Positions 1-12,248 of a DNA stretch of 64,000 nucleotides are shown here, piece by piece (position 1 is the stretch's first letter; each line of letters begins with the position of its first letter). Origin of the DNA: Erinaceus europaeus (taxonomy: Eukaryota > Chordata > Mammalia > Eulipotyphla > Erinaceidae); assembly GCF_950295315.1 (NCBI RefSeq), contig NC_080180.1, positions 65,150,592 through 65,214,591 on the forward strand, in the 5' to 3' direction. The notes beneath the pieces are model-generated. The model did not search any database and was not told the DNA's origin. It saw nothing but the letters and a program-made list of their open reading frames with translations. The position numbers and the translations under genes are program-made.

Positions 1-535
1 CTTCACAATCTATTACACCAGATAAAAGTGATATTCACTGGAATTGTGAATTTTTGTGTAAGATCTATGTGACATGTACTCTTTTCATAAGAAGTATTAT
101 CTTTAGAGTCTACCTTAATGTTTCTAAAAGCTTCTATACTTGACAGTAATGATAAAAAAATAAAGCAGTATTATCAAGTCTAAGAGCATATTGTGGAATA
201 GAATATAAATTATTTGGCCCATAAGTAATTCTCCTCTTAAATGGTTTCATAAGCTTGTAGTCAGTGCAATTATATTAATCCTACCAGCATCATAGAGATA
301 AGAGTACATACACATTGTCCTGACTTTTACTATTAGAATGCTTGATGCATACCAAGAGCTAAAGGGAGTGAGTGAAAATATAAACATGCTGTCCTTTTAC
401 AATGCACACATTGTAAACCCCCTCACTAAATATCTAATTGCTTAACATAAGCTAAAGCATGTATCTTTCTCCTTATTTTATTGTAGTTGTGTACTATAGA
501 TTGGAGTGTGGTTAATTTGCCATAGATATTTTATG
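1..535. other. AT-rich intergenic DNA
   Basis: I see no open frame with coding character, no splice-flanked exon candidate and no recognisable repeat here. Confidence 0.5.
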
Positions 536-550
536 TATGAGATATGAGGC

Positions 551-604
551 ATATATATATATGTATATATATGTATCTATCTATCTATATATATATATAT
601 ATAT
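551..604. repeat. (TA)n/(TATC)n microsatellite
   Basis: Alternating TA runs with TGTA and TCTA interruptions. The translated frame through it (Ile/Tyr/Met only) is an artefact. Confidence 0.9.
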
Positions 605-757
605 AAAACTTATTTTAGAAATTACTTTTTTACTAGAACACTGCTCATCTCTGACCTTTTGTGTTCCTGGGGATCTAACCTGGGATCTCTTACATGCTTG
701 CCCTCTGTGCTGCCACTACAAATACCCTGATATTCAAAATTTCTTTTTCTCTAATGT

Positions 758-1180
758 TCTTATTATCTTTATTTATTTATTGGAGAGAGACATCCAGAAA
801 TTGGGACTAGGTGGTGGTGCACCTGGTTGAGTGCACATGTTACAATGTGCAAGGACCTGGTTCAAACCCCCAATCGTGTAGGGGAAAGCTTTGCAAATGG
901 TTAAGCAGGGCTGCAGGTGTCTATCTGTTTCTCATCCTCTCTATCCCCCCTCTCAAATTTCCAGTTGTTTCTATCCAATAAATAAATAAAAGTAACAAAA
1001 AATAGTTTTTAAAAAGAGAAACAGCAGGTATTTAGAGGGAAAGGAGTGGTAGGAAGGGAGAAAGACAGAGAGACATCTGCAACAGTGCTTTACCACTCAC
1101 AAAGCTTTGCCCCTGGTGGTGTCCAGGGGCTCGAACCCGGGTACACTCAACCAGGTCTGCCACTGCCTGGCATCTCAAAA
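758..1180 (-). mobile_element. Old ERI-like SINE (-), interrupted by a + SINE
   Basis: The antisense tail (ttattatctttatttatttattgg) is at 762-785, and the antisense body and tRNA-like head at about 1018-1178, including the inverted B-box region 'ctcgaacccgggt'. The two halves are split by a separate + strand SINE at about 806-1005. The insertion order is therefore readable: the - copy came first. Confidence 0.75.
806..1005 (+). mobile_element. Old ERI-like SINE (+), nested insert
   Basis: The head 'ctaggtggtggtgcacctgg' is an A-box-like region and 'cctggttcaaaccc' is B-box-like. A pyrimidine-rich body follows, ending in (AATA)n. This is the diverged subgroup using 'gcacatgttacaatgtgcaagg' rather than the young 'gcgcaggtggcgcaaagc'. 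Confidence 0.8.
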
Positions 1181-1435
1181 TTCCATTTTATATTATTTTC
1201 CTGCCATGGTGACTCCAACACAGATAGTCAAAGCTTGGCATGTGCTCACTTTGTTTTGTTGGATTGTTCTGTGCTTATGCTTCACATGTACTGTGAATGT
1301 TTAGAAAAGAAATGTTCCTACTTTGTGGTTAATTGGGTTCCAGAGACATTCTAGATCTTTATAAAAAATGTAGTGTAATTTAGACATAGTTATCTACATA
1401 AGATTGAATAGAATTTTTAGTATGAATTAAATATT

Positions 1436-1473
1436 TATTTGATAGAGACACGATAAATGATGAGGAAAGGGAC

Positions 1474-1512
<39 letters not shown>

Positions 1513-1625
1513 TGTAGCACTGCTTGGCTGCTTGTAAAGCGTCCCCCTCCAGGTGGGGATTGGGGCTTGGAGCAGTGTCGCTTTGAAGGAGAATATATAC
1601 ACTCAACTGGCTGCATTATGGTGCA
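1436..1625 (-). mobile_element. Old ERI-like SINE (-) with expanded (GA)n
   Basis: The antisense body begins 'ttatttgatagagacacg'. About 30 bp of pure GA at 1478-1507 is an expanded pyrimidine tract. The antisense head is diverged and ends near 'gtgcagcccc'. Confidence 0.7.
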
Positions 1626-1796
1626 GCCCCTAATGTAAAGTTTTTAGTTGAGGAAATGTTGTTTAGTAAGATTGTTGTTGCCAGGGGGATATCAATTCAC
1701 ATATCCCCAAGATAGAGCCCAGCACACCTCAGCCACCACCAGACTGCCATCTCACTCCACCAGTTTCACTAGATTCCAAGGTGCCTATCAATCCCT

Positions 1797-1797
1797 T

Positions 1798-1851
<54 letters not shown>
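1797..1851. repeat. poly(A) and (TA)n
   Basis: About 16 A residues are followed by roughly 19 TA units, directly abutting the next SINE head. Confidence 0.95.
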
Positions 1852-1854
<3 letters not shown>

Positions 1855-2135
1855 TCGGGTGGTAGCGCAGCTGGTTAAGTGCAGGTGGCGCAAAGCACAA
1901 GGACCGGCGTAAGGATCCCAGTCTAGTCCCCGGCTCTCCACCTGCAGGGGAGTCGCTTCACAGGCGGTGAAGCAGGTCTGCAGGTGTCTGTCTTTCTCTC
2001 CCCCTCTGTCTTCCTCTCCTCTCTCCATTTCTCTCTGTCCTATCCAACAATGGTGACATCGATAACAACAACTACAACAACAATAAAAAGACAACAAGGG
2101 CAACAAAAGGGAATAAATAAATAAATATTTAAAAA
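1852..2135 (+). mobile_element. ERI SINE, short-tail young type (+)
   Basis: Near full length. The head 'gagtcgggtggtagcgcagc' carries an A-box. The B-box is degraded ('cccagtctagtcccc'). The body ends in 'gggcaacaaaagggaataaa' and (AAAT)n. Confidence 0.9.
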
Positions 2136-2141
2136 ACTACT

Positions 2142-2345
2142 ATATATATTATTTATTTCTTACTGGATAGAGACAGAGAAAAACTGAGGGGGGAGACAAC
2201 AGAGATGGAGAGAGATAGACACCAGCAGCCCTGTTTCACCACTCCTGAAGCTTTTCCCTGCAGGTGGGGGTCTAGGGGCTTGAACCTGGGTACTTGCACA
2301 GAACAATGTGTGTGCTTAACCAAGTGTGCCACCACCTGGCTCCCC
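2142..2345 (-). mobile_element. Old ERI-like SINE (-)
   Basis: Starts with antisense tail 'ttatttatttcttactggat'. The inverted B-box 'cttgaacctgggt' lies near 2280 and the end is 'caccacctggctcccc'. It sits tail to tail with the preceding + SINE. Confidence 0.8.
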
Positions 2346-2389
2346 AATCAGTCCTTTCTGACTCCTCTTTAATCTTTGGATCTACTGAG

Positions 2390-2870
2390 CTAGACCAGTG
2401 TTTTCTCTTGTTTTGTTTCTCCCCCTGTATGTGAGGTCATCTGGTGTTTGTCCTGTTTCCAGAGTTATTTCACTTAACACAATTCCCTCCTGTTCCATCC
2501 TTATTGCAGCAAGAGGCAAGAATATATTTCTTTTCTGGGTGGGGGTAGTTAGCATAATGGTTATGCAAATAGACTCTCATGCCTGAGGCTATGAAGTCCC
2601 AGGTTCAATTCCTTACACCACCATAAGCCAGAGCTGCTTGAGTGCTCTGGTAAGAAAAACAAACAATGACAGCAACAACAAAGAATATATATTTTTTCTT
2701 ACAGCCTTCAGTATCCCATTGTGTAAATGGGCCACATCTTCCTTTCTCACCCGTCACCGGACACTTGGGTTGTTTTCAGGTTTCAAGATTACAAAGCAAG
2801 CTGTGTTCAGCATATGCACTGGTCTCTTTGAGGAAAAGCTCTTTGAATAGCTACCTTGGAGAGGAACTGT
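2390..2870 (-). mobile_element. Old L1 3' end (-), split by a SINE
   Basis: The left part (2395-2535) contains the ancient L1 antisense 3'UTR theme 'agttatttcacttaacacaa'. The right part (about 2690-2830) continues it with 'ccattgtgtaaatgggccac'. The SINE at 2537-2682 interrupts it, with a target-site duplication candidate 'aagaatatat' on both sides. Confidence 0.6.
2537..2682 (+). mobile_element. 'cataatggttatgca' tRNA-like SINE (+)
   Basis: A second SINE family, distinct from ERI. The head is 'gttagcataatggttatgca', then 'gactctcatgcctgagg', B-box-like 'ccaggttcaattcc', and 'gagctgcttgagtgctctgg'. It is flanked by 'aagaatatat' repeats consistent with a target-site duplication. Confidence 0.75.
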
Positions 2871-5800
2871 TGCAACATATGCCCGGTCTTTTTATTATTC
2901 TCTTAAAATATTTGCCAGCATTTGTTTTTTCCATCTTTGATGTTCGAATGGCACTCTCAAACTCCATACACTTTAACATATCTTTAGAAAATACAGGGCA
3001 CGCTTTAGCTCAGACTGATAGACTATCAAGTTGTCAACAATGATGAAATGGCTTTAAAATTCAAATATTATAAAGAACATTTACTTACCAACCAAAATGG
3101 CGATGTCATTAGAACAAAAACTAATTTAGAAACTTGTCTTGATTTTTATAATTCAACAGTCAAGCACAAAAATGCACCCCCTGAGCACAACCCTAAAAGA
3201 CTCTTTTTTGCAAATGTCGTTCATCAAAAGTAATTTTTTAGTTTTGAAGATTTCCTGCCCAACTTACATGGAGCTGTTACAAGTAAAGTGTGATACCCAT
3301 AGGTTTTCTTGCTAAAAGAAATACTATTTTCCATTCCCTGCTGAGTAAGTCGGCTGTTAATGTTTCTTACACACGACCTGAGCTGTTCAGCTAGCTTTGC
3401 TCTTCTGTCCTTGTATGTTACTGTTACCAGAACCCAGTGGGAAAGGTAGATTTATGACCCTTTCTACCTTGAAAGTGTTGAAATTTTCTGGAAAAATTTG
3501 TCAGAACACAGACCTTCAACCCGAATTCTCAGTCTAGAGTGAGTGTTGGGTGCTTCTTCTTTAGTATTACAAATCTGTTTTAATAAGCATGGAGAGTCAC
3601 CTGGTCATTATTTTACTAAAGATAATCTGATAATGCCATGGTTTAAAAAAATCACTCTACAGTTTTCTTTCTATGCTAAGGTACCTGTCACTGTCATAAC
3701 TACTACTTTGTTGGAGCTTCAAAAACAGTTTGGCGGTAGATCCCCTAGCAAGAGAATCAGCTACCACTACTGTCATTTCCCTCTGGAGTTGTCTGTCTGT
3801 CATCTGCCTGCCTGCCTGCCTGCCTGTCTGTCTGTCCTCTGACTGTCTATCATCAGTCTATTATGAGAGAGGGAACAAGAGAGAATAGAGACAGAGACCA
3901 GAGTGCTGCACAAGTTGATCATACGGTGGTGCTAGAGTTGACCTTGAAGCCTCTGGATCTCTGGTGTGAGGGTTCTGTAGACTAAGAGACTTAGATGATG
4001 TCTCCAGTCCTTTTAAAAGAAAGCTGTCTAATTCCCAAAGGAATAAAATCAGGGATAATTTCTCAGCAAAGAGAGTTAGTGAGGAAGTATAGACAGGAGT
4101 GTTGTCAGATTTTAGAGGAAGAAGAAGCATCAGCAAAGCGAGGTTTAGCTGAGAGAATAAGAGGGCCTAGTGGTATCATTGCTCTTCGGACAGGAAGGCT
4201 AGAGGAATCCAGGTTTTGATGTAACCCACTGAAAAATAGTGCCATAGTTAGTGAATGTGTAGTCTTTGGGTCACATAGACATAGCATCAGACTTTTCAGA
4301 TGTGCGGATGATGTAAAAGGTTCTTTTGAAACATATAAAAGTTGGAATGGGACATGAGTGTGAAGACGGCTATTTGAGCTCTATACTTGGTGAATCCCTG
4401 TACTTGTAGAGACATTAACACCCAGCCGTTTCACATGGTTTGTTCAAATTTGAAACACAAGAGTGTAGTGACATTTGGCAAAGGCTGTGGAAAATGACCT
4501 GACTCTTTAATGATTTGATTTAATAATCTGTAAAATAATTTTTGAGACCTATAGTATCTTGTATATATTCCAAATCCAGAAATAAGTATCACTTCTTAGG
4601 AGTTGAATTCTCTTTCAGTAACTTAAAAATCAACTTCTGTCCCTGTGGACAGCAAAATCAAAGTATTCTTGTATAAAAATTTGGAGCTTACAGTCTTGAG
4701 TAGTGTCTTCCTTTACCCGTGATTTCTAAAATGCTTTCAAAGTCGGTTTGGGGGTAACTACTCTTCACTCTCAGAACTCCTTTGAACCTGAGACTTTCTG
4801 ACCATTCAAGCCGATGTGACTTTTCATCTGTAATACATGGCTGTCTCTCTTTTCCATTTTAAAAATCACACTCCTCTGTAAAGAAGCAGGAATACAAGAT
4901 CATTCAGATCCTTCTGCTTATACTTTCCCCACTTCTAAAATGGCGCCTGATTTTACAGGTGACAAACCAATTAGCCATTTTCATCTTGTTTCAAAAAAGA
5001 AAGTTTGATAGTTCCTTTAAGCTAAAGCATCATTTGCCATGTTACTCAGCAATGTTTCTATAGGTCTCTCTTACACTTTTGTATTTTTTTCTTAACTCTG
5101 CAAACCTCTTTCCTTTTTTTTTCACCATCTTCTTAAAAAAAAAAATGAGCTCAACAGCTTCCAGAGATATTACACAAAAGGGAAGGGCCTTTTATCTTCC
5201 TAGAGGCTTAGAGGTTAGTGCTAAGAGCTGATGAAAGTGTCTATTTTGACTTCTGTGATATTTGGAAATGATGTTTCACACATTTCCCAGTGCTCACCAG
5301 CATACATGTCATTAGTACTACTTATATGCTCGCCTTCTTGAAAAGTCCTTAGAAAGTTTTTTTTTTTTTTTGCACTCATTAAGTCTTAAAACCCCAAAGA
5401 CCAAAGTAAATGAGACACATTGTTCTCACCTTATAATCATATAAATTGAGACATGGAAAAGTAAGTGATCTCTCTCACCCCCTAGCTTTTGGGGTTACTT
5501 CAACATTTTCAGAACAAGGAAAAAGCGATTGGTAATGACTTTTAAATGCACTAAATTGAGAATATGTGCTCCATTGTGTTGCTCTGAAGCTCATTGTTTG
5601 AACTACACGTATAATATGAGAGTAGCAGGGAAAATAAAAACAAGCAGACAAGGGGACCTTGAGCACCAGGGGTAACTTGGTCATTTCCTTGATGTTTTGT
5701 AATGTGAACTGTAGACTCTATCTAAGAGGGCTATGAAGTTTTCTGCCCTTTAAAAGTCCTTCACAATGTCGACACTGTGAGTTTTACTTTATGTTTCACA

Positions 5801-6335
5801 AATAAGGCACTCTGGAATGTTTCCTTTTTAAAAAAAAAAACCTAGAGAAACTATAAAAGACTTTGAAAAAATATATGTAATATCCAGATGCCGAATTATT
5901 TTCTATACTTATGACATAGCTGGAAAATGTTAAGAAATATTAACCTAATTATGGATGGTTTATTTAAAAGGAAATACAAGAAAATAGCAGAAACGTTGCT
6001 AAGCTGTGTTTATAAAAGTTTATGTAGTTATTGACATAGGAATTTCAATCTACTTTTGTCTCACTTATGTAGGAGGTCTGAACTCCATTACCAAGTATCA
6101 CTTCACTTTTTGAAGAAACCTACTGAGTTTTATTAGGCTTTTCATGATGGTAAAAGGTTCTAGAATTCTCAGTGGTTACTTTGGAATAATCAATTAATTT
6201 TCTTGTACTTCTGAAAGAATCTCTAAAGGATAATGAATCGTATTTTCTCCATAAACATATATAATCTTATCATTCATAATTATCTTGTTTACCTTTTTGT
6301 TTAAATCACTAGTAAAGTATTCCATTTAAAGGAGC
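2871..6335. other. Intergenic DNA without recognised genes
   Basis: AT-rich, with short A or T homopolymers and one (TGCC)n(TGTC)n run at 3805-3836. Open frames of 60-99 codons (3543-3842, 3861-4136, 3995-4219) overlap on both strands and show no domain, so I treat them as chance. Confidence 0.5.
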
Positions 6336-6337
6336 TA

Positions 6338-6560
6338 TGTGGGACCAGGAGGGGGCGCGCCTGGTTAAGTGCACACCTTACAGTGCCACAAGGACCTGGG
6401 TTCAAGCCCCTGGTCCCCACCTGTAGGGGGAAAGCTTCACAAGTGGTGAATCAGGGATGCAGGAGTCTCTCTCTCTCACTTTCCCAATCTCCCTCTCTTC
6501 TCTCAGTTCCTCTCTGTCTCTTTCCAACAATAAATAAGTCAAAATATTTTAAAAATAAAG
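6338..6560 (+). mobile_element. Old ERI-like SINE (+)
   Basis: Head 'gaccaggagggggcgcgcct', B-box-like 'gggttcaagcccc', (CT)n body, and end 'caataaataagtcaaaatatt'. Confidence 0.8.
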
Positions 6561-6781
6561 AATCTATGCTAATTTTTAAAGTTATATTCTTTTAAAAAAA
6601 AGAATAAAATCCAACAAGTCAATCTGAAGATCCTTCAAGTGTGAAATTATAATGGCTTGGCAATAATTATATGTGCCTCCTTTTTCTTTTATTTATCCAG
6701 GTAGGGACCTCAGACATGCACAGTGTGACTGCTCCCTGACCTCACTTTTATTCAGATAAAGAGACAGATCTATAGATCAGG

Positions 6782-6782
<1 letters not shown>

Positions 6783-6826
<44 letters not shown>
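6783..6826. repeat. (GATA)n microsatellite
   Basis: About eleven uninterrupted GATA units. Confidence 0.95.
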
Positions 6827-6827
<1 letters not shown>

Positions 6828-8750
6828 ACACTCAGTAAACTACAGCTTTTCCAAGTATAGCAACTTAAATTAATAGAAATGCCTTAAATGATTTTTTTCT
6901 GCTAAGTGGCAGCATATTGGGGTGGGGGACAGAAGAAAAATAGCACCAATGAAATTGAGAAAGTATTCTGCTTATTTCTAATTTAGGATCCCCCCCCCCT
7001 TACTTGTGCCCAGTTCATGCTTGGTTGTGAGTTTGTTGAGTAATCACAAGGTATATTATGAGGATGTCAACTTGTCAGCTGGAGGGAGAGTTAAACACAA
7101 CACTTTCCTTTTTTAGATGGGTTTTGGACCATTATTCATTAAAGTAAGGACTGAGAAGTGGGAAGTGCTGCCTCCCGCTTTTGTTGCTCATTTATTTATA
7201 TGAAGTATACAAATCACCTTCATCCTTCACATTTTGTGCTAAGTTCTCTCAGAGATGACTTGGGGAACCAGTCAATAATAATGATTTCATGTAAGCGCCA
7301 ACTGTTTACTATTGTTCAGGCAGGAGAAACTTTGACCCTCCTTTTACTGTTATTGTTTGCATGTTTATTTGGACATAACTTGAAAATATGCAGTGACACA
7401 ATTTACACACCTTACAGTTTATTTTGATGCCATCTTGCTTTTTGTTATCCCTGCTTACTGTTTTCACTTGTATTTTTTTTTATCATCCTGCACTGCTATC
7501 TTATCCATATATTTTTCTTGTCAGTTTTTCACTTTTCTGAATAAACTCTGCTTTCCTTCTAAGTCTTGTGCCCTTAGGATATTGTCATTAACCCAAGATA
7601 TGAAACTTGGTCAAAAATACTTTTTAGAATAGAAGCAACTTTGTCATTTCATTAGAAAGTGTGCAATTGTGTTCTGAAACTTCTTGTATTTTCATCTTCA
7701 ACGTTATTTTGGTTTTGAAAGGGCATAAATGCTTTTCGTCTTCTAAGATGAAGTTTTACAGATTTCCCATGTGAAAAACTTCCAACTTCTCTGCCTCTGT
7801 ATGTGGGGTGGACATTCTCAATGGGAGATAAGGAGGATTAATCCTAATTCCACTAGGGGGCTAGGAAGGCTTGGAAGTCTATTGTCTTTGGTATTATTCA
7901 GCCCTCTCTTATCTCACTAGTCTGTTTACATGGGAACACTGATAGGGACAATCCTATCACCACAGCATCCTTAGAAATCAAGCTTGGTTTGCCCTTTGCA
8001 GCAAGTCACACGTGTTCCAGTTAAAAGACAGAGCGGCACCTGGTTTGTGTTTGTTCTAATTCTGAGAGTCAGATTTCTTCAAAGATGACAAGAAAATTAA
8101 AATGCTTAAACCCTGCATAAGCAAAATCCATGAGATGGAACTTTTAAATGTAAAAGTTCAATGAATTGTCAAGAGTGAGGAAGTGGGAAGTGTCATTATA
8201 AATATCGGTTGTGCTGTGCTCAGGAGACTCTGTCGCGCTCCGTAAATCATCCTTTCTCCAGAAAGTCTGTGTCATTACAGACATATTGGTGACCCTTTTG
8301 TCTGACAGGGTGCAAGAATGGACTGAATTTAAACAGGAACTCTGGCTTAAGCATTCTGTGCAATGAAATATGTTTCATGGATTAGGCAAAATAGTAGCTA
8401 GTGGAAGAAAGTATTCTTTTTTTCTTTACAGTTGCTAGTAAATACAATAGTTAGTACACACATAACATTTCTCATTTTCCCACATAACAATACAATCCCC
8501 AGTAAGTCCTCTCTCATCCTTTTCCAGGACCTGTACCCCTCCCCTTTATTTAGCAGGTATGTCAGGATTTTAACCCAGCTGCCAGCAGTCCTGCAATGCC
8601 AGCAAATACTCCCAGGGTTAAGTCCGGGTTTTGCTAACCCATCACCATCCTCCTCATTCTAGTGTGCTGGCTTTCATAAAATCCTGAGGCAGCATGCATA
8701 AAGAGGCAGAGTGACTAACTTAGTGTCCAGTGATAGTTATAGTTGTTAAA
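6827..8750. other. Intergenic DNA without recognised genes
   Basis: No coding-like frame. 8440-8660 is C/T-rich and vaguely like antisense L1 3'UTR, but I could not place it. A short C run lies at 6990-6998. Confidence 0.45.
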
Positions 8751-9044
8751 AAATATTTGTTTGTTTATCCCCTTTTGTTGCCCTTGTTGTAGTTATTATT
8801 GTTGCTGTTATTGATGTCCTTGTTGTTGATATCCTTGTTGGATAGGACAGAGAGAAATGGAGAGAGGAGGGGAAGACAGAGAGAGAGGGGGAGAGAAAGA
8901 TAGATACCTGCAGACCTGCTTCACCACTTGTGAAGTGACTCCCTTGCAGGTGGGGAGTCGGGGGCTCAAACCAGGATCCATATGCTGGTCCTTGTGCTTT
9001 GTGCCAGGTGTGCTTAACTCGCTGTGCTACCGCTCAACTCCCCC
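8751..9044 (-). mobile_element. ERI SINE, short-tail (-)
   Basis: Starts with 'ccccttttgttgcccttgtt' (antisense tail), continues through the inverted body, and ends with antisense A-box 'gctgtgctaccgctcaactc'. The GA-rich middle creates spurious frames rich in Glu and Arg. Confidence 0.9.
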
Positions 9045-9092
9045 AGTTATCAGATTTTTAATGGAGTTGGGGGTATTCATCTCTTTTGACTT

Positions 9093-9148
9093 TAATATAT
9101 ATATAGGTATATATACATATAGATACATACATATATATACATATATTC
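9093..9148. repeat. TA-rich low-complexity repeat
   Basis: 'atatatat' runs mixed with 'agatacatac'. Confidence 0.8.
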
Positions 9149-9149
9149 A

Positions 9150-10814
9150 TTTATTGAAATAATGTTGCATTATAGCATTATATATGTTTCTAGTATGCAC
9201 TGGTAAGAGTCAACATGTATCCAGGCTACAAAAGTTCTCAACTCTTGACTGCAAAGATCTTAAAAAAATTAAGTCATAGACATGATCTATTTTTAGGCTG
9301 AGTATATTTGCCCTGCCAAAATCAATGGAATAATTGGAAAACTGAACTGAGAAACTAACTCCCTAGACAAGTTAAGAGAGTACATCATAACTAGAATATC
9401 AGCCTGTTCAAGGCAGACTGTCATGGTTTACAGATGGAAGACTGTCTTGTTAGTCATCACGTTCAGATGCTGAACACTCACTGAACTCACCCTTAAGTCA
9501 ATATCACTATCTGATGGAGAGAAAACACACAGCTCAAGAAGCAGCTTCATGGCATCACAGAAGTTATGGTTCAAGGTTGGCGCTTGGTCCATCTTTGTGT
9601 CACACAGAGGTGTGAGGGGATCTGACACAAAATCACAGTACACACGGCCCTGCTTTGGTATTAGCAAGAGTAAAAGGAGGATAAAACTACTTTGCCATCA
9701 TGAACTTGTGTGCTTTTTCATTCAGGTGATAAAAATATAAGCAAAATTCAACAAGAATGCAGTTTTGTGATAAAAAAAAGAGTGGCCTTTCACTTATAAT
9801 CCATTTTTGGCTTTGTCTGTATACAGAGACAGCAAAACTTTCAGAGGAAATATGTCAAAAATGAAGGATTATGTTATCTAGGTAGTGTAAGTTTTTAAAT
9901 GGATACAATAAAATGCATTTTTTAGTATACAATTTCTGTGAGATACTTAAAGACACTCAAGTAATAAGTGTTTTTCCTAAAAATAGAAGCTTTTACATGG
10001 AAGGACACTTATGAATGTTCATTAATATTCAGTAGGTTCAGAAACCCTAATTGAATGAAAAAAAGAAAAGTAAAGTGGCTTTTTCAATTTATATATAGAT
10101 TTTCCCCACTATATTATAATATGAATGAGTGAAAGGGCATCTGTCATTATCCAGTGTTTGAAATGTCTATCTTCATCTTTTAAGGGGTGAACATCCTTTA
10201 TTCTAGGACTAAATTATATAGGTAAAACACTGATGTTTTTTTATGCGCCAACTTATTTGAGGAAAAAGATCTTTAAATAAGCTTCTGATTTTATTTATGA
10301 TTGTAAATCCAGAAACAATCACTAATATTTAAACATCAACAAGCAGTCTTTTAACCACACTTGCAACAGTTTCCTGGATGCTATAAAATTCAAGAATGAA
10401 GAAGAAAAAAATGGTCGTTTTCATCTGGGTTCCATTCTATTCATCACCTAGTAGAGAGGCTGTTCTGATTTAGAGACCTTCACCTGCCTAGATTGTCACA
10501 TCCTCTGTGTAGTTTATTTTCTGTGTAGTATGCTCTGGATTTTAACATAACATTTCCTTAATAAGGACATCCCCATATTATTAATAGACTGCAACTCATA
10601 ATAACCTTTGCTATTATAAACCACAACATGTTGTGGCCAGTATTGACTCCTGCTTTGTGGCAACATCATGATTCCCGAGACACACTTCTTCTGAGACAAA
10701 AACAAAATGGTTAGGTTGAATTTATTGACTTAAAGAGCTTAATATTTTCATACAGCACCAAAAATAGATGGCTCCAATCATTAATCCATGCAATACCTAC
10801 TGAAACTTATACTT
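9150..10814. other. Intergenic DNA without recognised genes
   Basis: AT-rich. Two short opposed frames near 9.43-9.74 kb overlap each other and carry no motif. Nothing else is supportable. Confidence 0.5.
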
Positions 10815-10968
10815 AATATCTGCTCTTTCATGGATATATATCTGTCTCTGTATCTGTATCTATATATATCTGCTCTTTCATGGATATATATCTGTATCTA
10901 TATATCTATATCTATATATATCTGCTCTTTCATGGATATATATCTGTATCTATATATCTTTATATGTA

Positions 10969-11013
<45 letters not shown>

Positions 11014-11141
11014 GCTCTTTCATTGGTATATATATATGTATCTATATATCTATATCTGTATCTGTCTATATCTGTATATATATCTACATCTATATCTATA
11101 TATCTATCTGCTCTTTCATAGATCTATATATCTATCTGCTC

Positions 11142-11172
<31 letters not shown>
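10815..11172. repeat. Composite minisatellite with (TA)n/(TATC)n core
   Basis: The motif 'ctgctctttcat' recurs six times (starting near 10819, 10869, 10921, 11011, 11109 and 11138), each time followed by 'ggatatatatctgtatctat' or a variant. The first three units are about 50 bp apart. Between units 3 and 4 a pure TA stretch has expanded. Confidence 0.85.
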
Positions 11173-11177
<5 letters not shown>

Positions 11178-11236
11178 ATTAATGGAGCACATAGTTAATG
11201 GATTATTTGTAATTTTCTATTCTCTCTCTCTTTGCC

Positions 11237-11376
11237 CCCAGGGTTATGGTTTGGGCTCTCTGCTGGTAGGCAGCCATTTTTTTCCATTTTATTGCATAGT
11301 ACAGAGAGAAATTGAGGAAAGAGGGGGTGATAGAGAGGGGGAAGGAGAGAGAGAGAGAGAGGAGAATAAAGTTTAA
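11237..11376 (-). mobile_element. ERI-like SINE fragment, long-tail type (-)
   Basis: 'cagggttatggtttgggctc' matches the antisense extra tail module of the long-tail ERI copies, followed by the 'acagagagaaattgaggaaa' body. It is truncated before the head. Confidence 0.55.
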
Positions 11377-11429
11377 GAATAAAGTTAACAAAGGAAGTGA
11401 TAGGCTTGTATGTTGAAAATTACAAACCA

Positions 11430-12248
11430 CTCAACAAGGAAACATAAAGCGATACGAGATACAAAGAAATGGAAAGACTTTGCATGCTCTTGGCTGAAAA
11501 GAATTAACGTAATCAATATGACTATCCTACCCAGAGCCATTTACAGATTTAATGTCATCTCCATCAGAGTACTACCAAATTAAAGGAATAGAAAAAAGAA
11601 AAAAAGCTACAAAAATGTATCTGAAACCAGAAAATACCTAGGGTTGCCAAAGTAATCTGTAAAAAAGAAAAGAATAAGATCTCAACTATAATACAGAGAT
11701 ATTGTTATCAAAACAGCCTGGCACTAGAACCAAATAGACATCTAGACCAGTGGACTAGAAAAGAGAGCCAGGAAATCAGCCTTCATACCTGTGGACAAGC
11801 AATTTTTTACAAAGGGGTCCAAGACATTAAATGAAATAAGTTGTGTTGAGGAAACTGGGTTGGAATTACAGGTGAGTTTATAAGAGAAATGTAATATATA
11901 CACACAGTGGAATATTACCCAGCCATTAAAATGATTGTTATTCTCCTTTGCATCCTCTATATTGGAACTGAAGACATCATGTTAAATAAGTCAAAATGGA
12001 AAGGACATATACTGAGTGATCTCATTTACAAGTGGTATTTAAGTAAGAACATAGAAGCCAGACCTCCCACCTTCTGCATCCCACAATGACCCTGGGTCCA
12101 TACTCCCAGAGGGATAGAGAATGGGAAAGCTATCAGGGGAGGGGATGGGATATGGAGAGCTGGTGGTGGGAATTGTGAGGAGTTGTACCCCTCCTACCCT
12201 ATGGTTTTTGTCAGTGTTTCCTTTTTATAAATAAAAATTTAAAAAAGA
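11430..12248 (+). mobile_element. L1, 5'-truncated, ORF2 end plus 3'UTR (+)
   Basis: 11,460-11,840 resembles the C-terminal coding part of L1 ORF2 (for example 'atttacagatttaatgtcat') with frameshifts. 11,900-11,990 carries the mammalian L1 theme 'ggaatattacccagccatta'. 12,050-12,230 is the local lineage 3'UTR ('agacctcccaccttctgcat'), and it ends at 'tataaataaaaatttaaaaa'. It is dead and cannot mobilise. Confidence 0.85.

Noticed and set aside
8857..9162. Recurrent Glu/Arg-rich peptides such as those with 'MERGGEDREG'
   Set aside because: GA-rich body of antisense ERI SINEs, repeated at many sites in the window.
10815..11172. CRISPR-like array (repeated 12-mer with spacers)
   Set aside because: Spacers are simple TA/TATC repeats and the host is a mammal; it is a minisatellite.
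10788..11198. 136-codon Ile/Tyr-rich frame
   Set aside because: Translation of TA/TATC repeats.
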